A stretch of 64,000 nucleotides of DNA from Gemmatimonadales bacterium (GTDB lineage Bacteria; Gemmatimonadota; Gemmatimonadetes; Gemmatimonadales; GWC2-71-9). Shown piece by piece: positions 10,843 to 21,024 of the stretch. A program made the translations under genes and the position numbers. Location of the stretch: positions 1 to 64,000 of the forward strand of contig JAICWE010000003.1 in the NCBI GenBank assembly GCA_025934955.1, read 5' to 3'. The notes under the pieces were generated by a model that did not search any database, was not told the DNA's origin, and saw nothing but the letters and a program-made list of their open reading frames with translations. Position 1 is the stretch's first letter; each line of letters begins with the position of its first letter.

Positions 10843-10845
10843 CTG

Positions 10846-12296
<1,451 letters not shown>

Positions 12297-12300
<4 letters not shown>

Positions 12301-14564
12301 GCCCGAAAGGTAGCCGGAACCTCCAGATCGAGGTCCTCCCGCTCCAGCTCGCGCACGGCCGGGTCGCTCCGACTCACCGACGCAGGAACCTCGCGCCAGC
12401 CGGCCAGCTCGAGCACGTCGGCGGTGAGGCGGTTCACCGCGTCGGTCTCGGCCCCGCCGCCGGCGGTGCCGGCGGCGAGGTCGAGCCAGGTCAGCGCCTC
12501 CTCGAAGGCGTAGCGCTGAAGCGCCGCGGTGCTGGCCCGCACGGCCCAGCGATGGGCCAGCGCGCGCTCGCCGCCGAGTCGCGCGTGCCGGGCGATGTCG
12601 CCGGCGATCTCGTCGCCCTCGCCGCTCTGCTCGGCGCCGAGCGCCAGCGCCAGGCCGATCACCCGATGCACCTCGCGCCGGCGCGAGTAGGTCAGCGCGT
12701 CGCGCACCACGCGCGCGATCATCGGGTGGGCGCAGCGGTACACGCCATCCTCATCCAGCACCAGGCGCCGCTCCAGCAGCGCGTCGCACAGCGCCGCGGC
12801 GTGCAGGCGCGAGATGCCGTGGGCATGGGAGAGCGTCTCGGTGGTGCAGCCGCTGCCGGCGAGGGCGACGGTGATGAGCAGCTCCCGGAGTTGCGGCGGC
12901 AGCCGCTCGACCCGCTCGGCGATGGCGTCGTGCACCGTCGGCGGGAGCGGAAGCTGCTGCGCGCCCTCGGAGGACGCGGGCGTGGTCCACTCGCGGGTCT
13001 CTTCCTTCACTTCCAGCAGCCCCTGGGCGAAGAGCGTCTTCAACAGCTCCACGATGTAGAACGGATTCCCGCGGGTGACCTGGTGAATCCGGGCCGCGAA
13101 GCGGCGGCACGAGGCGGGGTTCGACAGGCGGCCCATCTCGCGGAGCATCTGCCCCACGTCCTCCTCGCTGAGCGCGCCGAGCGGGACGACGGCGGCCTGC
13201 GACTTGGCGCGGAGCACGCGCGCGAGCCGGGCCGCGGGGGCGTCGTGCTCCAGCTCGCCGAGGGTGACGGTGGCGACCCAGAGCACCGGCTCCCGCGCGA
13301 GGCGGCGGACCAGGAAATGGAGCAGGTTGCAGCTGTCGCCGTCGGACCAGTGGAGGTCGTCGAGCACCACGAGCACAGGCCGCTCGGCCACGAGCGCGAG
13401 GATGGCCTGCGCCGCCGCCTCGAAGAGGCGCCAGCCGTCGGCGGGGTCAGCGGGCGGACGCGGTTCGGCCAGGTGCGGGAAGCGCTCGCGCAGCTCGGGC
13501 ACGAGGCGCGAGAGCTCGCTGAGCCACTGCGGATCGGTGCCGGCGAGCCCGGGGGCGGCGAGGCCGCCGCGCAGCACCTCGATGAGCGGCCCGTAGGGTA
13601 CGCCGGCGCGGGCGTCGTACGCGTGACCACGGAGCGCGATGCCGCCGTTGGCCACCGTCCAGCGGAGGAACTCGTCGGCGAGGCGGGTCTTGCCCACGCC
13701 GGGCTCCCCCTCCAGCAGTACTATGCGGCTGTCGCCGCGGCGCACGTCCTTCCAGGCGCCGCGCAGCGCCTGCCACTCGGCGTCGCGACCGATGAGGCTC
13801 GCCTCGAAGGTGGGGGCGCGGGCGTACCACTCGTCGCTGATCGGCCGCGCCACCTGCGCGCTGTTGTCGCTCTCGATCCGCTGCACCAGCTGCGCGAGCG
13901 CGCGGCTCGGCTCGGCGTCGGCTTCGGCGGCGAGCTGGCGGCGCACGTCGGCGGCGCGGGCCAGCGCGCGGTTGCGGTCGCCCGCCAGGTAGAGCGCTTC
14001 GACCGCGAGGCGCGCCGCTTCGTCGGAGTAGGGCTCGGCGGCAAGCCACCGTTCGGCCCACGCCGCCGCCTCGCGCCAGCGCCACTGCCCCATCGCCTCG
14101 CGGGCGAGCGCGGCCAGCACCTGCTCGTAGCGGCGCAGGAGATCGCGCCGCATGGCGGCGGCCCACTCGTCGAAGGCGGGTGCGTGGCGGATGCCGAAGC
14201 CGGCGAGGAACCGCGGCACGTCGTACTGGGCGGCGGTGCGGGGCTCGTGGTCGGTGGCCTGGATGAAGTCGAGGGCGTCGCACCGGACCTCGCGGAGCGC
14301 GACGCTGCCCCGGCTGATCTCGAGCGCCTCGCCGAGATTTTCACGCAGATGGGCGAGGGCCTGGCGGAGCGACGTGCGGGCAGCGGTGTCGGGGTGATCG
14401 CCCCAGAGGAGATCGGCCAGCTCCTCGCGGGAATGCGGTCCCGGCACCAGCGCCAGCACGGCGAGCAACGCCAAGCTCTTGGCCGGCAGCGCGAGGCTGC
14501 GGCCAGGCCCGGCGGCGAGCTGCGCCGACGGTGGGCCGAAGAGCGTCAGGATGACGTCGGCCAT
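12297..14564 (-). CDS. SARP/BTAD-type transcriptional regulator with AAA ATPase domain
   Basis: 755 residues. Residues 1-95 form a winged-helix DNA-binding domain of OmpR/SARP type (LFGPPSAQLA, then a SREELADLLWGD helix and RTSLRQALAHLRENL). Residues about 100-250 are the helical BTAD domain. Residues about 260-560 are a STAND-like ATPase with Walker A GEPGVGKTRLADE and Walker B-like VLVVLDDLHWSD. The C-terminal 190 residues are helical, without a LuxR-type HTH. AfsR/DnrI relatives activate secondary-metabolite or peptide operons. It is divergent from the two small peptide genes across a 159-nt region with an 11-bp-periodic direct repeat, and its stop overlaps the hslU start. I infer it controls the peptide cassette. 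Confidence 0.88.
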
Positions 14565-14633
14565 GCGGTCCGATCGGCTGGGGGTCCCGCTAAGGTATCC
14601 CGTGGACGGGCGACGGCAAGAGGCAGCCGCGAA

Positions 14634-14653
14634 TCTTTCACGCTTCTTTCACG
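14634..14653 (+). promoter_or_regulatory. Tandem 9-bp direct repeat, candidate SARP operator
   Basis: TCTTTCACG occurs twice without mismatch at 14634-14642 and 14645-14653. The start-to-start distance is 11 bp, one helical turn. SARP regulators are known to bind short direct repeats with this spacing just upstream of the -10 element. The repeat lies in the divergent region between the SARP-type gene (start 14564) and peptide A (start 14724). No convincing -10 hexamer could be picked out downstream. Confidence 0.6.
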
Positions 14654-14723
14654 GGCCCGGTGCAGCTTGCCTCTCGCGATGCGGCGATGGCCGCACGGCC
14701 CATCCACCCAGCAGGAGGTACCT

Positions 14724-14879
14724 ATGAACTCCCCGAAGAGCCAGTTCCGGATCCAGCTGACCGACGAGCAGAAGAGCCAGGTGCGCAACGCGACGGGCAA
14801 GAACGCGGAAGCGATCGAGCTGAGCGTCGAGGAGCTCGAAGAGCGTATCGCCCCGGGCAAGGTGACCCCGGGCAACTGA
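14724..14879 (+). CDS. Small peptide A, candidate secreted or precursor peptide
   Basis: 51 residues with a perfect AGGAGG ribosome-binding site (14713-14718) five bases before the ATG, the strongest in this cassette. It is polar and charged, with no cysteine, signal peptide or membrane helix. The N-terminal part is MNSPKSQFRIQLTDEQKSQ; the C-terminal part carries ELSVEELEERIAPGK and ends TPGN. Peptide B downstream shares the spaced pattern D-x-QK-x2-VR and the VEELEERIAP block. With two HlyD-like adaptors, a PqqD-like/M50 protease and a SARP regulator next to it, it could be a precursor that is cleaved and exported. This is inference: no modifying enzyme is visible and the function is unknown. 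Confidence 0.8.
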   Translation: MNSPKSQFRIQLTDEQKSQVRNATGKNAEAIELSVEELEERIAPGKVTPGN

Positions 14880-14893
14880 TCCAGCGGACCCGC

Positions 14894-14923
14894 GCGCCGG
14901 CCGATTATCTTTTCGGCCGGCGC
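14894..14923 (+). repeat. Perfect 11-bp hairpin between the two peptide genes
   Basis: GCGCCGGCCGA (14894-14904) pairs perfectly with TCGGCCGGCGC (14913-14923) around an AT-rich 8-nt loop. No T tract follows on the plus strand, so it may act as an attenuator, RNA stabiliser or processing site that favours peptide A rather than as a full terminator. Confidence 0.65.
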
Positions 14924-14957
14924 ACGCAGGATCTCCCATCAGAGCACGGAGCCACAG

Positions 14958-15095
14958 ATGAGCGAGTTCAAGAGCAGCACCCCGAGCAAGACCGACGATC
15001 AGAAGAAGCCGGTGCGCGGCACGACGAAGGACGGCCAGCCGGTGGAGCTCGGCGTCGAGGAGCTGGAAGAGCGTATCGCGCCGATGAAGATCTAA
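14958..15095 (+). CDS. Small peptide B, paralogue of peptide A
   Basis: 45 residues, ATG preceded by GGAG (14948-14951). Like peptide A it is polar, lacks cysteine, and has no signal peptide. Its C-terminus is VELGVEELEERIAPMKI. Bases 15052-15083 match 14824-14855 of peptide A at 30 of 32 positions, pointing to a fairly recent duplication or strong constraint, while the N-terminal halves differ more. It lacks the final TPGN tail of peptide A. The context is the same: a perfect hairpin on each side and the GAF-HlyD gene starting 54 nt after its stop. Confidence 0.78.
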   Translation: MSEFKSSTPSKTDDQKKPVRGTTKDGQPVELGVEELEERIAPMKI

Positions 15096-15115
15096 CTGAG
15101 TCTTGCAGCCGAGGA

Positions 15116-15139
15116 GCCGGCCGGGATGTCCCGGCCGGC
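15116..15139 (+). repeat. Perfect 10-bp hairpin before the GAF-HlyD start
   Basis: GCCGGCCGGG (15116-15125) pairs with CCCGGCCGGC (15130-15139) around ATGT, ending 9 nt before the ATG at 15149. It shares the GCCGGCC core with the hairpin at 14894-14923. No good Shine-Dalgarno lies between it and the ATG, so it may lower translation or transcription of the export genes relative to the peptides. Confidence 0.6.
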
Positions 15140-15148
15140 GCTCGGGCA

Positions 15149-17098
15149 ATGGCCACACCGGTTTCCGCAACTCCTCAGAGCGACGTTCCCGACGAGCTCC
15201 GCGCCGAAGTGGCGCGGCTGCGGCTTTTGCACGCCATGTCGCTCGAGCTCGGCGGCACGCTCGACTTCGACGAACTGCTGCCCCGCGTGTTCGACCGTGT
15301 GCTCCAGGCCCTCGGTGCCGAAGGCGGCTCGCTCTGGATCGCCGACGGCGACGTGCTCCGCTGCCGCCTCGCCGCGGGTGGCTCGGCCAAGCGGCTGGTC
15401 GGCGCCGAGGTCCCGGTCGGCACCGGCTTCGTGGGCGACGTCGCCCGGCGGCAGCGCACCACGATCGTCACCCGGGTCATCGAAGACCCGCGCTACGAGC
15501 CGGCGCTGGAGGAAGCCGAGGAGCTGACTTCCACCGTCATGGCGACGGCGATGGTCACGCAGGGGAAGACGGTCGGCGCCATCCAGGTCACCAACAAGGT
15601 GACCGGCAGTGGCGCCTTCGACGCATCCGACCGCGAGCTGCTGGAGGGGCTCGCCGCCACCGCCGCCGTCGCGCTGCGCAACGCGCAGCTCCACACCACC
15701 GAGCGCCGGGCCCGCGACCTCGAGCTGCTGCTCGAGATCAGCCGCGAGATCACCAGCACGCTGGACCTGAACCGCGTGCTTCGCTCGGTCGTCAACCTCG
15801 CGGCCCGCGCGCTCACGTTCGATCGCGGCGCCGTCGCACTGGTGGACCAGGGCCGCTGGACCGTGCGCGCCGTGGCGGGCCAGGAGACGATCAACCCCAA
15901 GGACCCCGCGCTCGCCGATCTCGCGGTGCGCGCGGCGTGGGCGGCCGGGCACGGGCAGGCGTTCTACCTCGGTGACCGCGACGATCCGGCGAGCGACGCC
16001 GAGCGGCAGTTCGTGAGCATCTTCGGCGAGGACCTCCAGCGCACCGGTGTCGGCAGCGGGCTCTACCTGCCGCTGCGAGACGACGAGGGCGTGCTGGGTC
16101 TCCTGCTGTTCGAGGCGGAGCGGCCCGAGTTCGCGCCCGACTCGGCACGCGAGCTGGCGATGATCCTGGCCAACCAGACGTCGGTGGCCGTGCGGAACGC
16201 GCAGCTCTACGATCGGGTGCCGTTCGTGGATGCCTTCGGCGCGATCGCCGGGCAGAAGCGCGCCTGGCTGGCACTCCCCAAGCAGCGGCGGGTGGCGTAC
16301 GTGGCGGCGGCGGTGGTGGTGATCGCGCTTGCGACGCTGATCCGCTGGCCGCTCCGGGTGAGTGGCGACGACCCGCATTTCCGCGCGCTCGGCCGCGCCG
16401 ACGTGCACACCATCGTACCGGGCGTCATCGCGCAGGTGCTGGTGGACGAAGGCACTCCGGTGGCGCAGGGTGCGCCGCTGGTCCTGCTGCGCGACGCCGA
16501 GCTGCGGGCCGAGCGCGCGGCGGCGGCGGCGGACGTCGAGGCCGCCGTGCGGTCCGCTTCGCTCGCGGCGAGCCGCGGCGCCGCCGGCGACGAGCGGCTG
16601 CAGCAGATCCGCGCCGAGGCACTCCGCGACGAGCTCGCGTTGCTCGACGAGCAGCTGGCCGCCACCGTGATCCGCGCGCCGTCGGCCGGAATCATCCTCA
16701 CGCCGCGCCCGCGCGAACGCTTGGGCGCGCACCTCGACGCCGGCGACCCGGTCCTGGTCGTCGGCCGCGCCGACACACTGCTGCTCGAGTTCGGCATCGC
16801 GCAGAAGGACGTCGCCCGCATCCGGCCGGGCGACGAGGTCCGCCTGCGGGTGGACGCACTGCCGCAGCGCACGTTCGCCGGCGCGGTGAACTCGATCGGC
16901 GTGCTGCCGGTCGCCGGCGACACCGGCATCGCGGTCCGCTTCCCGGTCCGCGCGCTGGTCCCGAACCCCGACGGCCTGCTCCGCCCCGGCATGGCGGCGC
17001 ACGCACGCGTACTCACCGCGCCCGCATCGCTCGCCGGCCGCGTGCTTCGCGACCCGGCGCGGGCGGTCCGCTTGCTCTGGTGGAGACTCTGGTCATGA
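15149..17098 (+). CDS. GAF-GAF-TM-HlyD fusion, membrane-fusion adaptor with cytoplasmic sensor domains
   Basis: 649 residues from the ATG at 15149; the open frame extends further left only through the peptide genes. Two GAF domains (about 25-185 and 195-360) are linked by a helix, followed by one membrane helix (about 382-402). A periplasmic HlyD/biotinyl-lipoyl module comes next: a barrel-sandwich half (VPGVIAQVLVDEGTPV), an Ala-rich helical hairpin, APSAGIILTPRP as the second half, and a beta-barrel ending around RPGMAAHARVL. Such adaptors bridge an inner-membrane pump to the outer membrane; the GAF part would bind a small ligand or sense the cytoplasm. Its stop overlaps the next start (ATGA, 17095-17098). 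No pump gene is adjacent. Confidence 0.87.
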   Translation: MATPVSATPQSDVPDELRAEVARLRLLHAMSLELGGTLDFDELLPRVFDRVLQALGAEGGSLWIADGDVLRCRLAAGGSAKRLVGAEVPVGTGFVGDVARRQRTTIVTRVIEDPRYEPALEEAEELTSTVMATAMVTQGKTVGAIQVTNKVTGSGAFDASDRELLEGLAATAAVALRNAQLHTTERRARDLELLLEISREITSTLDLNRVLRSVVNLAARALTFDRGAVALVDQGRWTVRAVAGQETINPKDPALADLAVRAAWAAGHGQAFYLGDRDDPASDAERQFVSIFGEDLQRTGVGSGLYLPLRDDEGVLGLLLFEAERPEFAPDSARELAMILANQTSVAVRNAQLYDRVPFVDAFGAIAGQKRAWLALPKQRRVAYVAAAVVVIALATLIRWPLRVSGDDPHFRALGRADVHTIVPGVIAQVLVDEGTPVAQGAPLVLLRDAELRAERAAAAADVEAAVRSASLAASRGAAGDERLQQIRAEALRDELALLDEQLAATVIRAPSAGIILTPRPRERLGAHLDAGDPVLVVGRADTLLLEFGIAQKDVARIRPGDEVRLRVDALPQRTFAGAVNSIGVLPVAGDTGIAVRFPVRALVPNPDGLLRPGMAAHARVLTAPASLAGRVLRDPARAVRLLWWRLWS

Positions 17099-18111
17099 TC
17101 GCGTCACCGCGCCTTCCGCTCGTCGCCGTGCTCGTCCTGGTCCTGCCCGCGTGCGGCCGGCCCGACGCGGCCGCCCGCACCGACACCGCGCTATCGGAGC
17201 AGACCCGGCACGCCGCGACGCCGAAGCCCGCATCGGATGCAGCCGCCGCTCAGCTGCGGGTGGACACCGCGACCGTCTCGGTGCCGCTCTCGCTGCCGTC
17301 ACAGCTCTATGTGGAGCACGATGCCGTCGTCGCCGCACGATCGTCGGGCACGGTGGACTCGGTGCTGGTGGACGTCGGCATGCCGGTGCGCGCGGGCCAG
17401 CTGCTCGCGTCGCTCGAATCGGTGGATCAGAGCATCGCGCTGGCACAGGCGCGGGAGTCGGCCGACGCCGACCGGCGGCTGGTCGAGCGGATGCGCGCGC
17501 TGGCCGCGACCGGCGGCGCCACGCGGGCCGACTCGGAGCAGGCGGAGCTCCAGTACGCACAGGCCGACCTCGCCCTGCGTAAGGCGCAGCGCGATCTCGA
17601 GCTGACCCGGATCACCGCGCCGTTCGCCGGCGTGGTGAGCGTGCGGCTGGCGCGTCCGCGTCGCCTCGTCGCGCCGGGGGACACGCTCTTCCGGGTGACC
17701 GCGACCGCTCCGCTGCTCGCCGCGGTGCGGGTACCCGAAGCGTCGGCCGAGACGCTGGGACCGGGCTCGCCGGCGCAGGTCGTCGGCATCCAGGGCACCG
17801 CCGTTCGCGGCCGGGTGGTGCGCGCGGCGCCGGCCATCGACGCCGCGAGCGGCACCCGTGAGATGATCGTCGAGGTCGCGTCCGACGCGCGGCTCCGGCC
17901 CGGCGCCAGCGTGACGGTGCGGCTCGGCGGGCAGCAACGGCGGGTGATCAGCATTCCGCGCGACGTCGTATCCGACGGCTACGCGCTCGTCTCGGAGCAC
18001 AACAGCACCGCGCTCCGTCCGGTTGTGCTCGGCGCCGATCTCGGGAATGGCCGGGTCGAGGTGCTGAGCGGCCTTTCCGCCGGCGACCAGCTGGTTCGCC
18101 CGGTCCGATGA
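17095..18111 (+). CDS. HlyD/RND-type periplasmic adaptor lipoprotein
   Basis: 338 residues from the ATG at 17095, chosen over the ATG at 17080 because it overlaps the upstream stop (ATGA) and begins directly with a signal sequence ending in the lipobox LPAC (Cys about 20). The mature protein has the membrane-fusion layout: a barrel-sandwich half (VDSVLVDVGMPVRAGQLLA), a coiled-coil hairpin (about 115-165), the second half ITAPFAGVVSVRLARPRR, a beta-barrel and a C-terminal membrane-proximal domain. RND adaptors usually precede an inner-membrane pump, but the next gene encodes an M50 protease-adaptor instead. It overlaps that gene by ATGA (18108-18111). Confidence 0.88.
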   Translation: MIASPRLPLVAVLVLVLPACGRPDAAARTDTALSEQTRHAATPKPASDAAAAQLRVDTATVSVPLSLPSQLYVEHDAVVAARSSGTVDSVLVDVGMPVRAGQLLASLESVDQSIALAQARESADADRRLVERMRALAATGGATRADSEQAELQYAQADLALRKAQRDLELTRITAPFAGVVSVRLARPRRLVAPGDTLFRVTATAPLLAAVRVPEASAETLGPGSPAQVVGIQGTAVRGRVVRAAPAIDAASGTREMIVEVASDARLRPGASVTVRLGGQQRRVISIPRDVVSDGYALVSEHNSTALRPVVLGADLGNGRVEVLSGLSAGDQLVRPVR

Positions 18112-20141
18112 CACCGCGGTTCCGCGCCGACCTCGTCGTCGTGGAGCAGGTCTACCGCGGCCAGCCGAGCTACATCGTCAAGGACCCGCTCACCCACAAG
18201 TATTTCCGCTTCCGTCCGGTGGAAGTGATGGTGATGCAGGCGTTCGACGGCACCCGCACGCCGGCGGACGTCGTCACCGCGCTCGCCGCCGAAGGCGTGA
18301 CGCTCACCGTGAAGACCGTCGTCGCCTTTGCCGAGCGGCTGGGGCGGATGGAGCTGCTGGAGCGGACGCTGGCCGAGCGCGCATCGCAGCTGGTCGAGCG
18401 CAACCGTGCCGCGCGCCAGCGCCGGCTCCGACCCGGCGGCGGGGACATCCTGCGCATCCGCTGGTCGGTGGGTGATCCCGACAAGATGCTCACCGCGCTC
18501 ATGCCCCGGTTCCGCTGGTGCTTCACGCCCGGTTTCGTGGTGGCGAGCGCGGTGTGCTTCGCCGTCTACTTCCTGGTGGTCGGGACCCACTGGTCGGCGT
18601 TCGGCGCGGACGTCGCGGCGCTCTACTCGCCAGCGCACATCACACTCGCGAACTTCGCGGTGCTGTGGTTGACGTCGTGCACCATCATCGCCATCCACGA
18701 GCTGGGACACGGCTTCGCCTGCAAGTACTTCGGCGGACAGGTGCACGAGATCGGCGCCATGTTGATCTACTTCCAGCCGGCCTTCTTCTGCAACGTCAAC
18801 GACGCATGGACCTTCCCCGAGCGGCGGGCGCGCCTCTGGGTCACCGCGGCGGGCGGGTGGATCCAGTTCGTCATCGCGGGCATCGCGGCGGTGGTCTGGT
18901 GGGCGGCGACGCCGGGCACGCTCGTCGCCGAGGTCGCACTCGCAGCGGTGCTGATCGGCGGCATCACGACGGTGGTCGCCAACCTCAACCCGCTGCTCCC
19001 GCTCGACGGCTACTACGCGCTGAGCGACGTGCTCGAGATCCCGAATCTGCGGCAGCGCGCGCTGGCGCAGGTCGGTTGGCTGGTGCGCTCACGGCTGCTC
19101 GGCCGCGAGGTGCCCCGCCCGCCCGCGGAGCCGCGCGAGGTGCGGGTGCTGGTGGTGTACGGCGCGCTGGTCGCGCTCTATCTGTTCGCGGTGATCGTGG
19201 TGGTGAGCAGCGTGCTGTTCGGCTGGGCGTCGCGCGCGCTCGGCGCGGTCGGCGTGCTGCTGGCCGCCGCGATCATCTTCCTGGTGCTGCGCGAGCGGGT
19301 GCGGACCTGGACCTCGGAGATCGTCCTCGCGGTTCGCGCACGCATCGCCGCCGTGGGCACTCCGGGCCGGCGGAAGCTCGCGGGCGCGGGCCTGGCGCTG
19401 ATCATTCTCGGCGCGGTGATCCCGTGGTCCATCACGGTGGACGGGACGTTCCGCGTGCTGCCGCGCGACGAGTACGGGTTGACCGCGCCGGACAGCGCCG
19501 TGGTCTCGGCGGTGCTGGCGCGCGAAGGCAGTGTGGTGCCCGCCGGCGCGCCGGTGCTTCGGCTGGCCGACTTCGATCTGGCCGGCCGCCGGCTCACGGC
19601 GCTGCGCGCGGCCGACTCGCTGGCGCGCGAGGAAGCGGCCGCGCGCGCCCGCGGCGCATCGGGTGAGGCGGAGCGGCTCGCGAGCGAGCGCGATGCGGCG
19701 GACGCGGCGCGTACCGCGCTGGACGTGGCGGCGGCGTCACTGGTGCTGCGCGCGCCGGCGGGGGGCATCGTGCTCACGCCGCTGGTCGACACATTGCTCG
19801 GACGGAGCGTCGTCCCCGGTCAGACGCTGGTTCGGGTGGGCGATCCCGACGCGCTCGAGCTGCGGCTCAGTCTCGCCGGAGCCGGCACCACGCTGGTGCG
19901 GAGCGGCCAACCGGTGCGCCTCGTCTCGCTGGCTGACGCGCGCGGAGCGGCGAGCCGCGTCATCGCCGTGGCCTCGGCGGCCGGCGGCGGCGCGGTCGCC
20001 GCGCGCGCCGACGTCCCGGCGAACCGCCACTGGCGCCTCGGCACGACCGGCGTCGCGCGCGTCGTGGTGCGGCGGACCAACCTCTGGGGCGGAGCCTTCT
20101 GGGGCATTCGCCGACTCGTGCGGAGCGACATCCTGCTGTAG
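18108..20141 (+). CDS. PqqD-like / M50 site-2 protease / HlyD fusion, putative peptide-processing membrane protein
   Basis: 677 residues. Residues about 10-90 resemble a PqqD-type winged helix, the fold used as a RiPP recognition element (YIVKDPLTHKYFRFRPVE, then a VVTALAAEGV helix). Several membrane helices (about 140-430) hold an M50 metalloprotease with HELGH (about 205) and a second metal motif in NLNPLLPLDGYYAL. After a further helix (about 427-445) the C-terminus (about 450-677) is an HlyD-like barrel-sandwich and hairpin. The nearest known analogue is the YydH-type peptide zinc metalloprotease of the Bacillus Yyd peptide system. I infer that it binds, cleaves or passes on the small peptides. 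Confidence 0.87.
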   Translation: MTPRFRADLVVVEQVYRGQPSYIVKDPLTHKYFRFRPVEVMVMQAFDGTRTPADVVTALAAEGVTLTVKTVVAFAERLGRMELLERTLAERASQLVERNRAARQRRLRPGGGDILRIRWSVGDPDKMLTALMPRFRWCFTPGFVVASAVCFAVYFLVVGTHWSAFGADVAALYSPAHITLANFAVLWLTSCTIIAIHELGHGFACKYFGGQVHEIGAMLIYFQPAFFCNVNDAWTFPERRARLWVTAAGGWIQFVIAGIAAVVWWAATPGTLVAEVALAAVLIGGITTVVANLNPLLPLDGYYALSDVLEIPNLRQRALAQVGWLVRSRLLGREVPRPPAEPREVRVLVVYGALVALYLFAVIVVVSSVLFGWASRALGAVGVLLAAAIIFLVLRERVRTWTSEIVLAVRARIAAVGTPGRRKLAGAGLALIILGAVIPWSITVDGTFRVLPRDEYGLTAPDSAVVSAVLAREGSVVPAGAPVLRLADFDLAGRRLTALRAADSLAREEAAARARGASGEAERLASERDAADAARTALDVAAASLVLRAPAGGIVLTPLVDTLLGRSVVPGQTLVRVGDPDALELRLSLAGAGTTLVRSGQPVRLVSLADARGAASRVIAVASAAGGGAVAARADVPANRHWRLGTTGVARVVVRRTNLWGGAFWGIRRLVRSDILL

Positions 20142-20172
20142 CTTTTCCTCGGCTCTCCTCTTCCGGCGGTCG

Positions 20173-21024
20173 ATGGCCCGCGATTTCCTCGCTCTCGTCC
20201 AGCAACAGCTTGGCGCACGCTACCGTCTCGAGCGCGAGATCGGCCGCGGCGGCGGCGCACGCGTCTTCCTCGCTACGGCGCCGGACGGCGCGCGCGTCGC
20301 GCTCAAGGTGCTGCTGCCGGAGCTGCTCGCCGGCACCGCGGCCGAGCGGTTCCTGCGGGAGATCCGGCTGGCTCGCGAACTCGATCACCCACGGATCGCG
20401 CGCATCCTCGACGCCGGCGAAGACGGCTGGGTCGTCTTCTACGCGATGACCTTTGCCGATGGACCGACCCTCCGGAGCTATCTCGACACCCGCGGCGCGC
20501 TGCCATCGGCGGAGCTGGCCCGCGTGGCCGACGACCTGCTCGACGCGCTCGGTTACGCGCACGGCCGCGGCATCATCCATCGCGACGTGAAGCCGGAGAA
20601 CATCGTGCTGGCATCGGGAGGAGCGGTACTGCTTGACTTCGGCATCGCGCGGGCGATCGAGCAATCGGCGGGCGACCGCCTGACCGCGACGGGGATGACG
20701 GTGGGCACGGCGGCATACATGAGCCCGGAGCAGATTCGCGGCGGCGCGGTGGACCACCGCAGCGATGTCTACGCGATGGGTTGCCTGCTCCATGAGTGCG
20801 CCAGCGGCACGCCGCCGTTTCACCACTCCAACGAGGCGGTCGTGCTGCGGCAGCATCTGCTCGATGCCCCGCCACAGCTGCGGAGCGTCTGCCCCGATGT
20901 CTCGCAGGAGATGGCGGCGGTCGTGGAGCGCGCGCTGGCCAAGAAGCCGGAGGAGCGCTGGCCGTCGGCGGACGCGATGCGCGCCGCGCTCGGCGCTACG
21001 CCGCCGGCAGCTCGAGGACCGTGA
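20173..21024 (+). CDS. Soluble Ser/Thr protein kinase
   Basis: 283 residues from the ATG at 20173, consisting of one Hanks-type kinase domain with no membrane helix or extra domain. Present are the glycine loop GRGGGARVF, the lysine in [24 protein letters not shown] and the activation-segment MSPEQIRGG. It starts 31 nt after the M50-HlyD stop and is probably the last gene of the peptide operon. The kinase could phosphorylate the SARP-type regulator, as AfsK does AfsR in Streptomyces; that pairing is an analogy only. Its last 29 nt overlap the 3' end of hslV on the other strand. Confidence 0.9.
   Translation: MARDFLALVQQQLGARYRLEREIGRGGGARVFLATAPDGARVALKVLLPELLAGTAAERFLREIRLARELDHPRIARILDAGEDGWVVFYAMTFADGPTLRSYLDTRGALPSAELARVADDLLDALGYAHGRGIIHRDVKPENIVLASGGAVLLDFGIARAIEQSAGDRLTATGMTVGTAAYMSPEQIRGGAVDHRSDVYAMGCLLHECASGTPPFHHSNEAVVLRQHLLDAPPQLRSVCPDVSQEMAAVVERALAKKPEERWPSADAMRAALGATPPAARGP

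Noticed and set aside
14824-14855. Resemblance of ELEERIAP to the LExR-type N-terminal motifs seen in some planctomycete surface proteins
   Set aside because: The motif here is near the C-terminus of a very short peptide and the match is only a few residues; treated as coincidence.
17095-18111. Reading the HlyD-like lipoprotein as part of an RND multidrug pump
   Set aside because: No RND or ABC pump gene follows; the next genes encode an M50-HlyD fusion and a kinase.
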